This document shows, in pieces, positions 23,226 through 34,247 of a stretch of DNA of 64,000 nt; position 1 is the stretch's first letter, and each line of letters opens with the position of its first letter. Below the pieces are notes generated by a model. The model had not been told where the DNA came from and ran no database searches. It worked only from the letters and a program-made list of their open reading frames with translations. Source of the DNA: Gnetum montanum (Eukaryota; Streptophyta; Gnetopsida; Gnetales; Gnetaceae); NCBI GenBank assembly GCA_015680685.1, contig MNCI01035665.1:197890-261889 (forward strand), in the 5' to 3' direction. The position numbers and the translations under genes were made by a program.

Positions 23226-24920
23226 AGTCATAGGGGAGAAATCCATCTATCATAAATCTTGATGAGGATAAAAGATTTTTCTTCTTTTTGGTTTACAATG
23301 TTCTTTATATGTTTTCCACTTTCTTGATATTTTATTACTTATTCATATATCTTCCTTTTCCTTTATTATTTATTATTCTTTTATCATTTTATTTTATTAG
23401 AAATCTTAGATTTCATTCCATTGCTACTAAGAATTTTGGAAATTGTTAAATGTAGTTATCAAAGTTATGATTAATTAACAAAAGGCCAAGTTTGTACATG
23501 AATTATGTTTCCTACTAGCAGTTTGTTCATTTTTTAGTAGTATAATGTAGTCAATTTCTGATGTCCATCTACTTCATCCATCCTTCTTTATAACTTTTAT
23601 TATTTTTTACCACCAATAATTTTTACCATTTCATTGCCATTTTTATTTTGTTTTATTAGAAATCTTAGCTTTTGTTCCATTGCTACTAAGAATTTTGAAA
23701 ATTGTTAAACGTAGCTATCAAAGTTATGATTGATTAACAAAAGGTCAAATCTAGACTTGAAGTATGTTTCCTACTAACAATTTGGTAGTTTTCTAGTGGT
23801 ATTAGGTAGTGATTTCACGATGTCCACCCACTTCATCTATTTCATGAGGAGTCTACATCATGGAACCATAAGGTCCTTTCACATTAAAACTAAAAAGTAA
23901 CATGTGATCTTGTTACCTAATGAACTTAGAAAGAACCAATTGGGAATATAAAAGGATGTGATCTCAAGGGGATTTAATGTGTTCTTGTCTTAACTTCCTT
24001 CTTTAGTTTCATGGACCTTCATAGGTATATCATCACTCCTACTATCAACCATAAAAAGGAAGCATGTCTTTGAATGGTGTGGTTCTTGTAAAAAAATAAT
24101 AATGAAAATTCAAAGAACATTCCTTAGACAATATCATGGGCTACAAGCATTAGTTATGGGACTCGAAGGACATGCTCCTCATGCTTAAAGACACCCCTCT
24201 AACTAAGGTCCTACTTACTTCCTTCTTCTCTTTAAGTAATGATTATTATTAACAGTTTTCATGGACTCTTAATGATAAAAAGAGAAGGAATATGTCAATG
24301 CGAGATCACTAAAATTTAAAATAACTTGGTCTAGATTTGAAATGGACCAATATTGAATCATCTTACTCACAAATTTCACTAAGAATCTTGTGTAACTAGG
24401 ATGTACACTATCCACTCATTGTTCTCTATCTACCATTCACTCACTACATCTTCTATCACATCACTACCTCGTATCATGGTAGATTGATAGTTTTGTTTTC
24501 TAGTGCACATAATCCTATGGTAGTCCCTCATATGGGTATGGAACTTAACTTAAGGCACTCATTCATCATCCTAGGAACCTATGAACTTCTTGTGATGCAA
24601 GTTTTCAAGGGCATACTCAATATACACCTACTTTGGGAAGGATCCACTTGCATCTATTTTTGTTTACCTTAAGTTAAATTCACTAACTATAGACCAATTG
24701 CACACTTGATCATCTTGATAGCCTTTAAAAAATCCACTTTTTGCTCTATCTTCACATTATATTATCCTCCAAAAGCTCATCCCATGTGCTCTGATTGCTT
24801 CTATTTGGTAAACCATACCCTCTTTCATGTTGTTGCTATGATTCTTCAGCTTTTTGTCTTCTAATTGGCTCTTATTTCAAACCTAAACTCACCTAAAATT
24901 CTTCAATTTCAAGTGAAAAA
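23226..24920 (+). other. 3' untranslated region of RLG-2
   Basis: It begins with a purine tract agtcataggggagaaatcc (23226-23244). It contains T-rich sequence, a direct duplication (23391-23579 with 23650-23838), one stem-loop module (24067-24128) and a diverged copy of the block actttgggaaggatccacttgcat (about 24630-24653). The open stretch at 24484-24672 has no retroelement likeness and is probably accidental. Confidence 0.6.
23391..23838 (+). repeat. Direct duplication in the RLG-2 3' UTR
   Basis: About 188 bases at 23391-23579 recur at 23650-23838 with a spacing of about 259 bases. Both start ttattagaaatcttag and run through 'ccattgctactaagaatttt' and 'agttatgatt.attaacaaaagg.c' to a 'gatgtcca.c.acttcatc' end. 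The copies have diverged by scattered substitutions. Confidence 0.8.
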
Positions 24921-25430
24921 TCTAACTATGAATAGATGCATTGATACATCCTTATCAACATAGTGGGATGAGTTGACACATAGAAAAAATAATATATATA
25001 TGTACAACATTTAACTAATATTTCAACATTTCTTCCAAACACAAGAGGAAGTAATGTCATTTTTCAGAACTAAATAACCTTCCACGAGCTCTAACTTCCA
25101 AACCACTTACCTAAATTTACCTATTCTTTGATCCTCAAGCTCCTTGAGGTACACTTAATGTCGTGGGAGCATTAAGTACTAGGGCTTTATAGAAAATTTT
25201 TCTAACTCCTCATGAATAATATATTAAATAATATTAGCTTAATGATCATGAGAGATAATCTCAACAATTGACCTTTATTAGAACATGAATAAACTAATAG
25301 CATAAGACTATGATCACTCAATAAGGGCTTAATGATAAAATTCTAACATCTAACTAATAAATATAACTTGATCTAATAAAGAAATGTATCCAAAGGAACC
25401 AAAAGATTATGTCTAAGAACTTATCCTAGG
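24921..25430. other. Possible LTR remnant and unassigned sequence
   Basis: About 24936-24985 (gcattgatacatccttatcaacat, cited by position) loosely resembles 15660-15700 in the RLG-2 5' LTR. That would make it a short 3' LTR remnant. The likeness is weak and the remaining bases to 25430 show nothing recognisable. Confidence 0.3.
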
Positions 25431-25439
25431 TTATGTTTA

Positions 25440-27801
25440 TGATTGCAAATGACACCAAAGAGAGGATTATATGTAGGAAAACCATTGCAGCCTAGGGAAA
25501 AGTGACCATGAGAAGGAAGGGACCAACAACAAAAATCCCAAGAGTAAGAAGCCAAAGCTACTCATGCTACCAAACCCCTATGAGATGATCCTAAGGTGGA
25601 ATCTATTTAATAGATTTCCACCAAGGAAATAGAACAATCCAAGTAGTATGAGGTGTCAAGGCCAGGATCTATCCTTGAGTTTACACTTACAGAGGCCTAC
25701 TTAGAAAAGGTCTGTAGAAGAGAAATTCATAGTTCCATTCTTTAGAAGTTGAATTTTGGATCATTCCTAAAGTAATCTCTAGAAGAGGTCTAAACATAAT
25801 TGCACGGATCTCTTCTATGGTCCATTCTCTTCACTAGTGAAAAATGATACATGGTAGAGACCTACCTCTTCTCGAACAACTAACAAGGAGATGTGATGTA
25901 AATATTGAAGATATCACCATCTCTTACTTGGTTGAGGTAATAGTAGAGGCCCTTAGAATTTCAAACACCAAGGCAAAGCTAACAAAAACATCAATGTAGG
26001 TTGATCCTAAAGTAAAGAAATAATGGATTTAAAAATGCTATGAAGTCGACTATAAAGAGTATATTGTTCTAAAATAGATAGAGATAGCCTACTTTAATAT
26101 CATGTTCTATCATCTTAATCCAACAATGAGGCTGAGCAAGGTGATTATTGTCTCTACTAGGGCATGTGTGGCTCTAAGCAAAAAATTCCCAATTAACCTA
26201 TCCTAGCTCATCTTCCTTAAAATAGAAAAGTGTTTCAAGAAAAATAAAAAGAGTAGGAAGACACTCCCCCTTCCATGTCTAATAAGAAAACTTTCCAAAA
26301 TAAGAGGAATAACCCACTACTCTAATGATGTGGTTTTTCAAGTTCCTGTTGTATCATGGTAGGAGATGATGAGAGATAAGGCTACTCCTAAGCTTTGAGA
26401 AGAGGAACAATCACCACCAACACTACTTGTAGCATCGGAGAAAATACTTAAAATGCTAGCACCTAATGAGCATCTTATAAAACTTAGAGAACAACTACTA
26501 CAACAATAAAAAGTCTCCGAGGATGGTGGACAATCTTTAGTATATCATCCAATCATAAGATATTTAAATGAGGTCATAACAACCTTCAACTAGTTGGACA
26601 ATGAGACTGCACCATTGTTCTTTTGATAGAGGAACCAAGCACCTATTCGATCCAATAGTAGCACCATAGAAGTTACTGTGTTCATACCAGGACAAGCATT
26701 TCTAGAAATCTTTGGGAATGCAAGAACCTTCTTTATAATGCTAGAGAAGGATGAGGGAGAAATAGTCCTAGTTATGTTGAACAAGAGCTAAGAGAAAAAA
26801 ACAAAGATGATGCAAAACTAGGTTGGAGAAGCTCTAATTTCTCTTACTATATCTATTCCTAATATTAATGTCATGGAAAATGTGAAAGCATCAACAAGAG
26901 AAAGGAGCAAAAAGATGAGTGCTACCCAACATGAAGAAGTACTAAAATGACTAGTGGAAGCCAAGAAATTGATTCTATAGCTCTTTGACATCTTTGAAGA
27001 CATATCAGTCATCCATTTACAACTGTTGAAGATAAAGGAAAAGCTATTGATTAAAAATATGCAACTTGAGAAGGCCTCTACTAGCAATCAATAGTTGGTC
27101 ACTGAGGTTGTAGAACTCAGGTCCCATTATCATTCAGCAATCCAACAAAGAGGCAATGTATGATAACCCATCTTTGATGGTCTTAATACTTACAGCAAAG
27201 TAGAGATTTGTCTAAAGAAGTTTCAAATTGAAGAGATGATAGAGTATATGGAACTAGCCAACCTTCAATATGCTAACTTACCAATGCTAACAATGGGGAG
27301 GCCTAGAATAGAGTTATAAAATAAGGTGGATATCTCCTACCTTCTTTATGAGGTAGAGTTTAAGCTCAATAAAGAGACAAAATAAAAATTGAAAGTAGCA
27401 AATGCAAAGCTTGAAGTTCTTAAAATCAACTTCATGGATCAACGATCTGTTACTGAGAATCTGGCTGGAAGAATAAATGACTACTAGGAGTTGCAAAACC
27501 TTATAAGAACATTCAATATGAAACATAAACAATTTGTAGCCTAGTTTGTCAACATAAAGGAAATGTTTCCTTTACTACCATGCCCATGGGATATTCTGGC
27601 ATCAACTTATCTAAGATCAACTCATCTAAGAGAAGTAGGTAGGATCATCTATGACTCACGAAGCAAAGAAAAGAAAATGAAGGTACTCTTGGATGCCTTC
27701 AAATTCCCAGCAGCATTAGCAAGATAACCTTAATCACTAACAAGGTCAGGATGTGATGAAGGACCCTTAGCATCACAAGAGCCTTGACCTCTAGGCATGT
27801 T
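25440..27801 (+). pseudogene. Unidentified large protein-coding pseudogene
   Basis: From about 25739 to 27801 a single frame stays in register for more than 600 codons, interrupted only by substitution-type stops (many TAG, some TAA/TGA). One frameshift near 25735 joins it to an upstream part (about 25590-25735, EFTLTEAYLEKVC). Parts seen: LPLLEQLTRRCDVNIEDI (about 25862-25915), FNIMFYHLNPTMRLSKV (about 26095-26145), FPINLS.LIFLKIEKC (about 26188-26235), LPLPCLIRKLSK (about 26268-26303), then long charged helical stretches suggesting coiled coil (about 26960-27120 and 27340-27500). The middle recalls the 'putative plant transposon protein' domain that accompanies some plant elements, but this is a weak memory-based match. 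I do not recognise the gene. RLG-3 is inserted at its C-terminal end. Confidence 0.6.
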
Positions 27802-28820
27802 TGATGAGACACGATTCGCATGAGCCACGATATTGCGTCATCCCTTGTGATATCACATATGCGATATCACGGTCTGCCGCCAAATCTATAAATAAGAGGC
27901 GGCACTCCCCTTATTTCCCATCCTAGTCTAGAAGTAGGGAAACTCTAGCAATTTGATCACTCCAGAGATAGAATATTTTCCATGTGCCCGTAGTAGGAGT
28001 CCTAAAGTGAACGGATCTTTATTCGAGCAACATTGTACCTGAACACAAGTTGTGTACGACAATAAAGACGAACTTCCTGGATAAACCTTGCAGTGCATGG
28101 AATAGGATTTTATTTATTCTTTTCTCTCTCACCCTTAAACTCCTAGAATGTGGTATGAGTATGACTTGATTACGAGCATCTAAGGATGTGTACATTTAGT
28201 AAAGGAATCGACTGCTCATCGCATGAGATATGAGTACAACTTGATTACGAGCATCTAGTGTGACTACTTGGTAACCCAGTGGCGTATCTAGGATCTACAC
28301 TTGGTAATCCCAATGGTAGTCGTACACCCCGATGTGTACGGTTAGTCAAGGAATTGGCCACTCATCGCACTTAGGCTAGATTAGATTCTCTCAACCCTTT
28401 CCTCCTAGTTAAGTGCCTTAGTACGACCGCTTCGAGCACGTGCATTACGCGTGGTGATCCCAATGATGACTAACGTTTGGTAGCCACGATTGCATCGGTT
28501 TATGGTGTGTACAGTAAGTGGGAATGGATGCTGATGCTAGGTAATTTAGACTTAGTTATTAGTTAGATTTAGGAATTAGTTTCTCAACCCTTCACCCCTG
28601 TTAGCATAGGAGAAAAACATAAAAACATATAAAAATCATATACCTTGGACTTACTTAACCATACACCATGACAACTACAAGTAAGTCTAAGAAGACAACG
28701 AATGGTTAACCTTAAGTGTTCCATGAGGCATGTAGGCATTTAGTCTGTGGAGTTCAACTAGATCATGTGTGCTATGCTCATTTCATATGGTTGAGTGTAG
28801 GGGTACCTCGCCACTCATCA
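27802..28820 (+). repeat. 5' LTR of RLG-3
   Basis: It begins TGATGAGACACG and ends CCACTCATCA. U3 carries the perfect palindrome gtgatatcac (27847-27856) between other GATAT motifs, then the TATA box. Downstream it includes repeated phrases 'gattacgagcatcta' (28165-28183 and 28236-28254) and 'tggtaaccca.tgg'. It aligns base by base with 34248-35263. Confidence 0.93.
27887..27894 (+). promoter_or_regulatory. TATA box in 5' LTR of RLG-3
   Basis: TATAAATA, identical in the 3' LTR at 34333-34340 and preceded in both by ccgccaaatc. It is the likely core promoter of the element. Confidence 0.75.
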
Positions 28821-28821
28821 T

Positions 28822-28840
28822 TGGCGCTGTTGCCGGGGAC
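28822..28840 (+). other. Primer-binding site of RLG-3 (tRNA-Asp)
   Basis: tggcgctgttgccggggac starts one base after the LTR. It matches the complement of the plant tRNA-Asp 3' end (TGGCGCCGTTGCCGGGGA) at all but one of those 18 positions. It is the clearest primer site in the window. Confidence 0.88.
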
Positions 28841-28966
28841 TAAGTCTTTGTGTGCTAAGTAGGACATTAGAGATCATTTACTTTGTTGGGAGCTTAAACG
28901 AACCTTAGGGTTAATCAAATATAAAAAAATTAAATAACAGTAAAAATTGCACACCTACAAGACATC

Positions 28967-30435
28967 ATGTCTTCTTCTTCTTCTCACAAGAGCAACTCAC
29001 CACCTAAGGACCATACAAAGAACAGTTGGCAATCAAAAACACATAGCTGAAATCAGCCAATTCCTCAACAATACAAAGTGACATATACTCATCCTAATGA
29101 GTATATACCTGATTATACTTTTATCCTCCATCAAGATGAACAGATGCACTGGAGAGATTTTTTTGGTAACATAGTGTTACCTCCAGATCGATCAGTCCCT
29201 AGCATGCTTATCCGTGCTTTGGCACAGACTGGCATGACAGAGCTCTATGCTGAATACATTATGAAAGACTTTGATACAACGGATTATCATCCCATCAAAG
29301 CACAACGTATGAGGGATGCAAGGTAGGAGAGTCAACATACACTGATGAAGGGCAAAGGCCCACATGTCCTTAGTGAAACTAGAGATGGTGAACCACTCAC
29401 AACAAGTTCTCTATCAAGAGATGTTTCCCCTCCTAACTATGGTGAGGAGGTTGGGTATCAGAACTTACACTCAACGATACACAACCCTAGTTTTGATGCC
29501 CGTGAACACCAACTGTTCACAGAGGGAACAACAAAAAAAAGACAAGGACGGGCACTTAGATCGTCACCACGATCGGGGCCGAAGCAGCCAAAGAGAAGGT
29601 AGGAAGCATCACAACGGCAATGGTTCTCCTTCTTCTCCTCCTTCTTCTCATCACTCACCCTCTCCTTCCACATAAGGGTGCAATCATGAAGAGCACAATG
29701 AAAATGAATAAAAGTAAGGCAAATGAGAGACCTCAACAAGAGAGTCGAGAGAGAGGACAAGGGCATGAACAAAGGGAAAGTAGGGAACAATGGAGGCATC
29801 ATAGACGTCATGAAAGAGACGATCATGACGAACCCCTACTGGCCACCCAAAATATGCTTGACATAACGGAGGTAGTGAGAATCCCAACAAGGCATTTAAA
29901 AGATAGTCGAATCAAGCATTTAGACATGAATAACATCCCACGCTTTGAAGCAGGATACAATGCTGATCCAAAGCATCATTTACAGGCATTCCACGATGCA
30001 TGTGCCTTGCAAAATATAGAGAATGAGTGGCAAAAACGTAAGTTGTTTCCTAAGACACTCACCAGGGAAGCAGAGAGCTGGTACCAGTCCTTGGAACCGG
30101 AAACCATCAAGAGGTGGAGTACAATGTTAGAACTGTTCAACGATAAGTATCAAATGTACTCCAAAGTGTCCAATTTGCATAAGCATATCCAAGGATGGAA
30201 GCAAGGTATTCATGAACCCGTGGATGCTGCCATGGCCTGCTACTACACATTGTTACATCGTTGCCCAGGCCATGGATACACACAGCGGGATCAACTCTGC
30301 CACCTCGTAGATGGGCTTAGACATGAAACTAGAAGAACCCTTGGGACTTATGCCCAAGGGAGACTATCACAACTTAGAGCCCATGAAGTTCATCGCTTGT
30401 TGGAGCATGTAGAAAAAGAAGAAGGTGAGCTATGA
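28967..30435 (+). pseudogene. gag: gag (N-terminal and capsid part) of RLG-3
   Basis: It starts at ATG 28967 (MSSSSSHKSN), the start shared with RLG-6. An early TGA is at 29048. Then come YTHPNEYIPDYTFILHQDEQ (from about 29084) and IVLPPDRSVPSML (about 29171-29210). Two frame changes, near 29525 and 29690, lead through a basic stretch into a long intact capsid part up to 30435: HDEPLLAT (about 29828), MNNIPRFEAGY, ESWYQSLEPETIKRW, MLELFNDKYQMYS and LHRCPGHGYTQ. The stop at 30433-30435 ends this part. The leucine-rich start of the long open stretch at 29620 is an artefact of frame, not a signal peptide. Gag would form the particle. Confidence 0.85.
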
Positions 30436-30438
30436 AAA

Positions 30439-31410
30439 ATGGAAAGTGTGGAAGAATACAACTATGATCCCTCTCTTCAAAAGAAAGGAGAGAAATTTTG
30501 TAATGATGAGGATGAGTCACCAATCGAAGAGTTGGTGAATAGAAAAACCTTGCTAATTCAAAAGCTCACAATAGAATTAGTGGCTAAGGTAGATGACGTA
30601 TGGAGTTCCTTAGACTCTAGACTTAAAACTATCTTGAAAATTGTAGAAGAGTCTAAGCCAGGACAAAGTAGTGACAAAGGTAAGATAAAGCAGAGAGATT
30701 TAGGCCCTGCACATAACAAGGGTAAGGGGAAATTCACTGACTCCGATGTGGTTGTGGATTTGGATTCAGACGATGACGGTGGATGTGAGATCTACCACTA
30801 TGACCATCCTAAGGGATGTTGTCCAATCATCTCACATCTACAAGAGTCTAGGGTGTATGCACTTAATCCAAGATTCAACCAATAGCAAACACCCCGAAGG
30901 TTACCTTATCCTCAAGGTAACCCAAGGCCGTTCCACCAACCCTTGACGTATTATCCAAGTGGAACTCCACCACAACCCATTGGGCAACATCAGCAGTGGC
31001 AACACCCACAGTCATGGGGGATGCCACCACCTAAACATCAATACCCTTACCAGCAACCAGAACCATATGGATATTATGTGTAGCAGCCAATTTCTTCAAG
31101 TGACTCTATGGGTCACACAATGCCCCACCATCACTACCAAGTTTGAGAGTACTCTAGAAGGACTCGTTCTTCTCTAGGAGATACTCCATACCCACACCAT
31201 CCTCCTAATCCATCTGCACCTCTTCCACCAGTAGTAGTTCCCATAACACCTCCTACTCCAACAACGCAAGGGGAACTTCCTCCTCAACCACAGCAATGTC
31301 ACGCTACGAGAACTATAAATATTCAACCTGATGCTGGTTCTGACAACTGTAAAAAGAGAAGATCCTTCTTCAGAATCAAAATCCCAGACAAACTCTCGCA
31401 ACAACAAGCG
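30439..31410 (+). pseudogene. gag C-terminal part of RLG-3 (Cys/His motif and Pro-rich tail)
   Basis: The same frame reopens at 30439 (MESVEEYNYDPSLQKKGEKF) directly after the TGA. It carries a helical segment (about 30520-30660), an acidic run DLDSDDDGGCEIYHYDHPKG (from about 30760) followed by CCPIISHLQE, and a Pro/Gln/Tyr-rich tail to about 31340. Stops at 30883-30885 (TAG), 31081-31083 (TAG) and 31144-31146 (TGA) interrupt it. The Cys/His motif holds the place of the usual zinc knuckle but does not have its spacing. Confidence 0.75.
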
Positions 31411-32094
31411 GTTGAGCCCATATACACTCCTCCACCATCTAACACTATGGGGCACCCTTCAGTTCAACATCAGAGCTTAATGCATACGGTTATGTTAACG
31501 CATACCGTAACCAACTGGATCAAGGTAGGCCACCTTCCTAGGAAACTAACTGACCCTGAGAGTCCCTTAATCTACCTTCAAGTCACCGGAAATGAACCAC
31601 ATAGGGCTCTTCTTGACTCAGGTTCCAGAGTCAACTTAATTTCACGAGAGATGTATCACGTCTAGAACTTGCCACAACTTAAGAAGAGCAATATCCAATT
31701 AGAGCTAGCAAACCAATCCATCACCATTCCCATGGGATTGGTCGAGGACATCATTACCACTGTGTGTGGTTGGTCCTACCCAACTAACTTCCTGGTGATT
31801 GAAGTGAACAACAACGAAGGGGAATTCCCGATTATAATGGGAAGGGCATGGCTAAGCACAGTAGATGCATGCCTTAGGATCCGTGATCTTTCCTTGGAAA
31901 TTTCTAGGATAAATATTTATGGGAAGATCAAGAAGAGGAAAGTTCCATGCATCACATACAGTGATTCATCGGGTGATGACATGGAGGAAATGCCTCCATG
32001 CAACAAGTGTGTCCTTGGAAATCTGAAACAAATATGTCTGTATGTAGCAACCACACAAGAAGTAGTAGACACCCCGTGGTTGATAGCTACTTAA
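31411..32094 (+). pseudogene. Aspartic protease and linker of RLG-3
   Basis: The protease retains the active-site sequence RALLDSGSRVNLIS (about 31603-31643), the only DSGS-type site in the window. TAG at 31663-31665 replaces a Trp codon seen in RLG-6. The following open part (31669-32094) reads TTVCGWSYPTNFLVIEV, FPIIMGRAWLS and LSLEISR, then PPCNKCVLGNLKQICLYVATTQE...WLIAT and a stop. Apart from one stop the enzyme is nearly continuous. It would process Gag. Confidence 0.82.
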
Positions 32095-32239
32095 AGGAGC
32101 AACCAAATATGCATGGAATGAACTAAGAAGACAAGCCATTCCAACAACAAAGGCATATACACATTGGAATATGAGCGTCACCAACTTCCATCCCTTAATC
32201 TAAGAACATCAATTGGGAGAAGTTGGACACTTCTTAGAA

Positions 32240-32262
32240 ATTCAAACAGGCACTCATTATTT
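32240..32262 (+). other. Pol deletion junction in RLG-3
   Basis: To the left, tcaattgggagaagttggac...aattcaaacaggc matches the linker of RLG-1 at about 4625-4668. To the right, attatttcggatctctccc matches RLG-1 from about 7526. The RT, RNase H and integrase region between these points in RLG-1 is missing. The exact breakpoint lies within a few bases of 32252. Confidence 0.8.
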
Positions 32263-32282
32263 CGGATCTCTCCCTTACAACT

Positions 32283-32302
32283 CAGTCATGGGAGAGATGG
32301 CC
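32283..32302 (+). promoter_or_regulatory. Internal purine tract of RLG-3
   Basis: cagtcatgggagagatggcc. Its first ten bases equal those of the LTR-adjacent tract (cagtcatggg at 34234-34243). It marks the former end of the coding region. Confidence 0.45.
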
Positions 32303-34234
32303 ACCTATGCTAACCATATGGGGCCCTCAGTTCTTTTTTGATTTTTGTTTTACACGTTTTTGTTTTACACATTTTTGTCTTACACATTTTTGTTTTACAA
32401 ATTTCTTTAACTTTTCTTTTTTTTGTTTTACAACATCGTTTTACTTTTTCATTTTGTGTGTGTGTGTGTGCATGTGTTCCACCATGTAATTTTTTCATCC
32501 AATAAGTGTTCAGAATGATGGTATGAACTGTTTTCATATTGATTGCTAATGTTTGGTTTTTACCTTTAAGTCACAATGTTGATACTAAGGTATGTTTCTT
32601 TTGATATGGCAGGCAATGAGATCACTTCATCCATTCATCCACACTTTCTATGATCTCTCTCAACTTGGAAATGTACAGTCCCTTTCTAATAAGAACTTTA
32701 ACAAATCGGTGACTGGGCATTTGTCAAACTAAGAAAGGACTCAAGACTTGAAAAGGGTGTGACTTCAAGGGAACTTGGTGCATTTGTGTTGGCCATTCTC
32801 TTGGGTGCTTGGATGTTTTTCTTCTTGAGTTTTCTTGCCATATCGATGTTACTCAATTATCAGAAGCTGAGACAATAAAAATAATCAAGTCTTTGCATGG
32901 TGTGGTTCTCATGCATAAAAACACAAAACAAAACAAAAAGAAAAAAAAAACAAACAAACAAACAAAGTGAGAATTCAAAGAAAACCCCTTAGATGAAATA
33001 ATTCTTTGGGCTAATAAGCACTGGCTATGAAACCAAAGTGTTCTCTCTAACTAAGGCCCTTCTTGCTTCCCATTCTCTCCTTTGTTTCGTCAGAATGATG
33101 GTGGCTTTTGAAGATGCATGCTTTTTATTCAAAAGGATGGTTCGGCCAATTGCATTGATGCGAAGTCACTGGAAGTGGTTGGTTTAAGGCGAAGTTGGAA
33201 TGAGAGTTGCCAAGTCACATTAATCATGCAACACAAAAGGGGTTGTACACCACCTTGTTCTTGGGATTCCATTCCATTCTCTTCTCTCCATCCTTCTCTC
33301 CATTATTCACCTCATTGTTGGTTGTATCATTAGTGTATATATTTTGGTTGATGCATTGTTTTCTTTTTGGTAAACACTCATGGTTAAGACTTTAACTGTT
33401 GTTCCAAATGACATTCCCCAAGCCTACAGACTCTTTGAATGTGGGTTTGTTAGGGCATTAAGGGCATGAGCCTACTTTGGGGAGGACCCACTAACATTCC
33501 TATTTGATGCACCAGTTAACTTCTTTTCCCTAACATTTTTGCAATTGATTTTATTTTGTTCATTCCATCTTAACATCCACTTAATTGATGTTTTAGTTGT
33601 CCCTTTTTATCTATCTTTCTTTCTCCTTTCCTTTCTCCATTCTAATGCTACTGGAGGTTCATGATTAGTCATCGGGGTACTAGGCCTAATTTTTTTGATT
33701 TTCTCCTAGCCCCACATTTCTTGATTTTCTTCCTAACCCCTACACCTTCGGTAGTCATCATTAATATATCTCCTAATCCGTATCAGCCATACCACAACCT
33801 AGCCAATGGATTTACACAGAAGCAAGGTATTAATTACATGATGATTCATTTACCCTTGCTAATATAAGACTATGTTGTGTGTGTAGATGGTGATCATGCA
33901 ACAACGTATTGCATCTGGAAGGAACACATGGAATGGAGCAGCGCTAAAGCAGCTATGCAAAGAGAAAGATTGATGATGTGCTTATGGATGGACAACGAGG
34001 ACGTAATCTTGGCATTGGCAATAGCAATACTTCTTTCTCTCTCTCTCTTTCTTAGCTTCCAACTAAGGCTTGATGTCAATGTAATAAGGTGTTCATCCTT
34101 GTTGTCATGAACACTAGTTTTATCAAGTCTTGTAATGATGATCCGTTCACATGTCATCCCATTAGTTCCATTCCCCTCAATAATCCCATACCTTCCCAAT
34201 ATTTTGTAAGGAACTCGAGTACATGTTTTCATTC
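32303..34234 (+). other. 3' untranslated region of RLG-3
   Basis: Contains T-rich tandem units (ttttgttttacacattt type, 32338-32440), a (GT)n run (32457-32470), one stem-loop module with a long A/C-rich loop (32891-32992) and the block actttggggaggacccact (33472-33490). No coding likeness. Short open stretches at 32307-32489, 33118-33395 and 33661-34110 have no family support. Confidence 0.65.
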
Positions 34235-34247
34235 AGTCATGGGGGTA
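34235..34247 (+). promoter_or_regulatory. Polypurine tract of RLG-3
   Basis: agtcatgggggta immediately before the 3' LTR, identical to that of RLG-1. Confidence 0.85.

Larger units (their letters stand above)
15621..25000 (+). mobile_element. RLG-2: heavily decayed Ty3/gypsy element, 3' LTR mostly lost
   Basis: A 5' LTR (about 15621-16870), a decayed primer site, gag, protease, RT, RNase H and integrase follow in the family order, then the usual 3' UTR. Frameshifts and stops are more frequent than in RLG-1, so it looks older. No LTR-adjacent purine tract is visible and only a short LTR-like stretch (about 24930-24990) can be suspected. The 3' boundary and target duplication therefore cannot be set. 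Confidence 0.75.

Noticed and set aside
29620-29690. Leu-rich N-terminus resembling a signal peptide
   Set aside because: It arises from reading the gag Ser/His-rich segment out of frame just before a frame change. The true frame there reads SPSSPPSSHHSPSPS.
29458-29826. 122-codon minus-strand open frame over RLG-3 gag
   Set aside because: It is antisense to Gag sequence supported by five other copies and has no domain of its own.
33118-34110. Open frames in the RLG-3 3' UTR as an envelope-like gene
   Set aside because: Short, in different frames, not conserved between copies and without convincing membrane or furin-like features.
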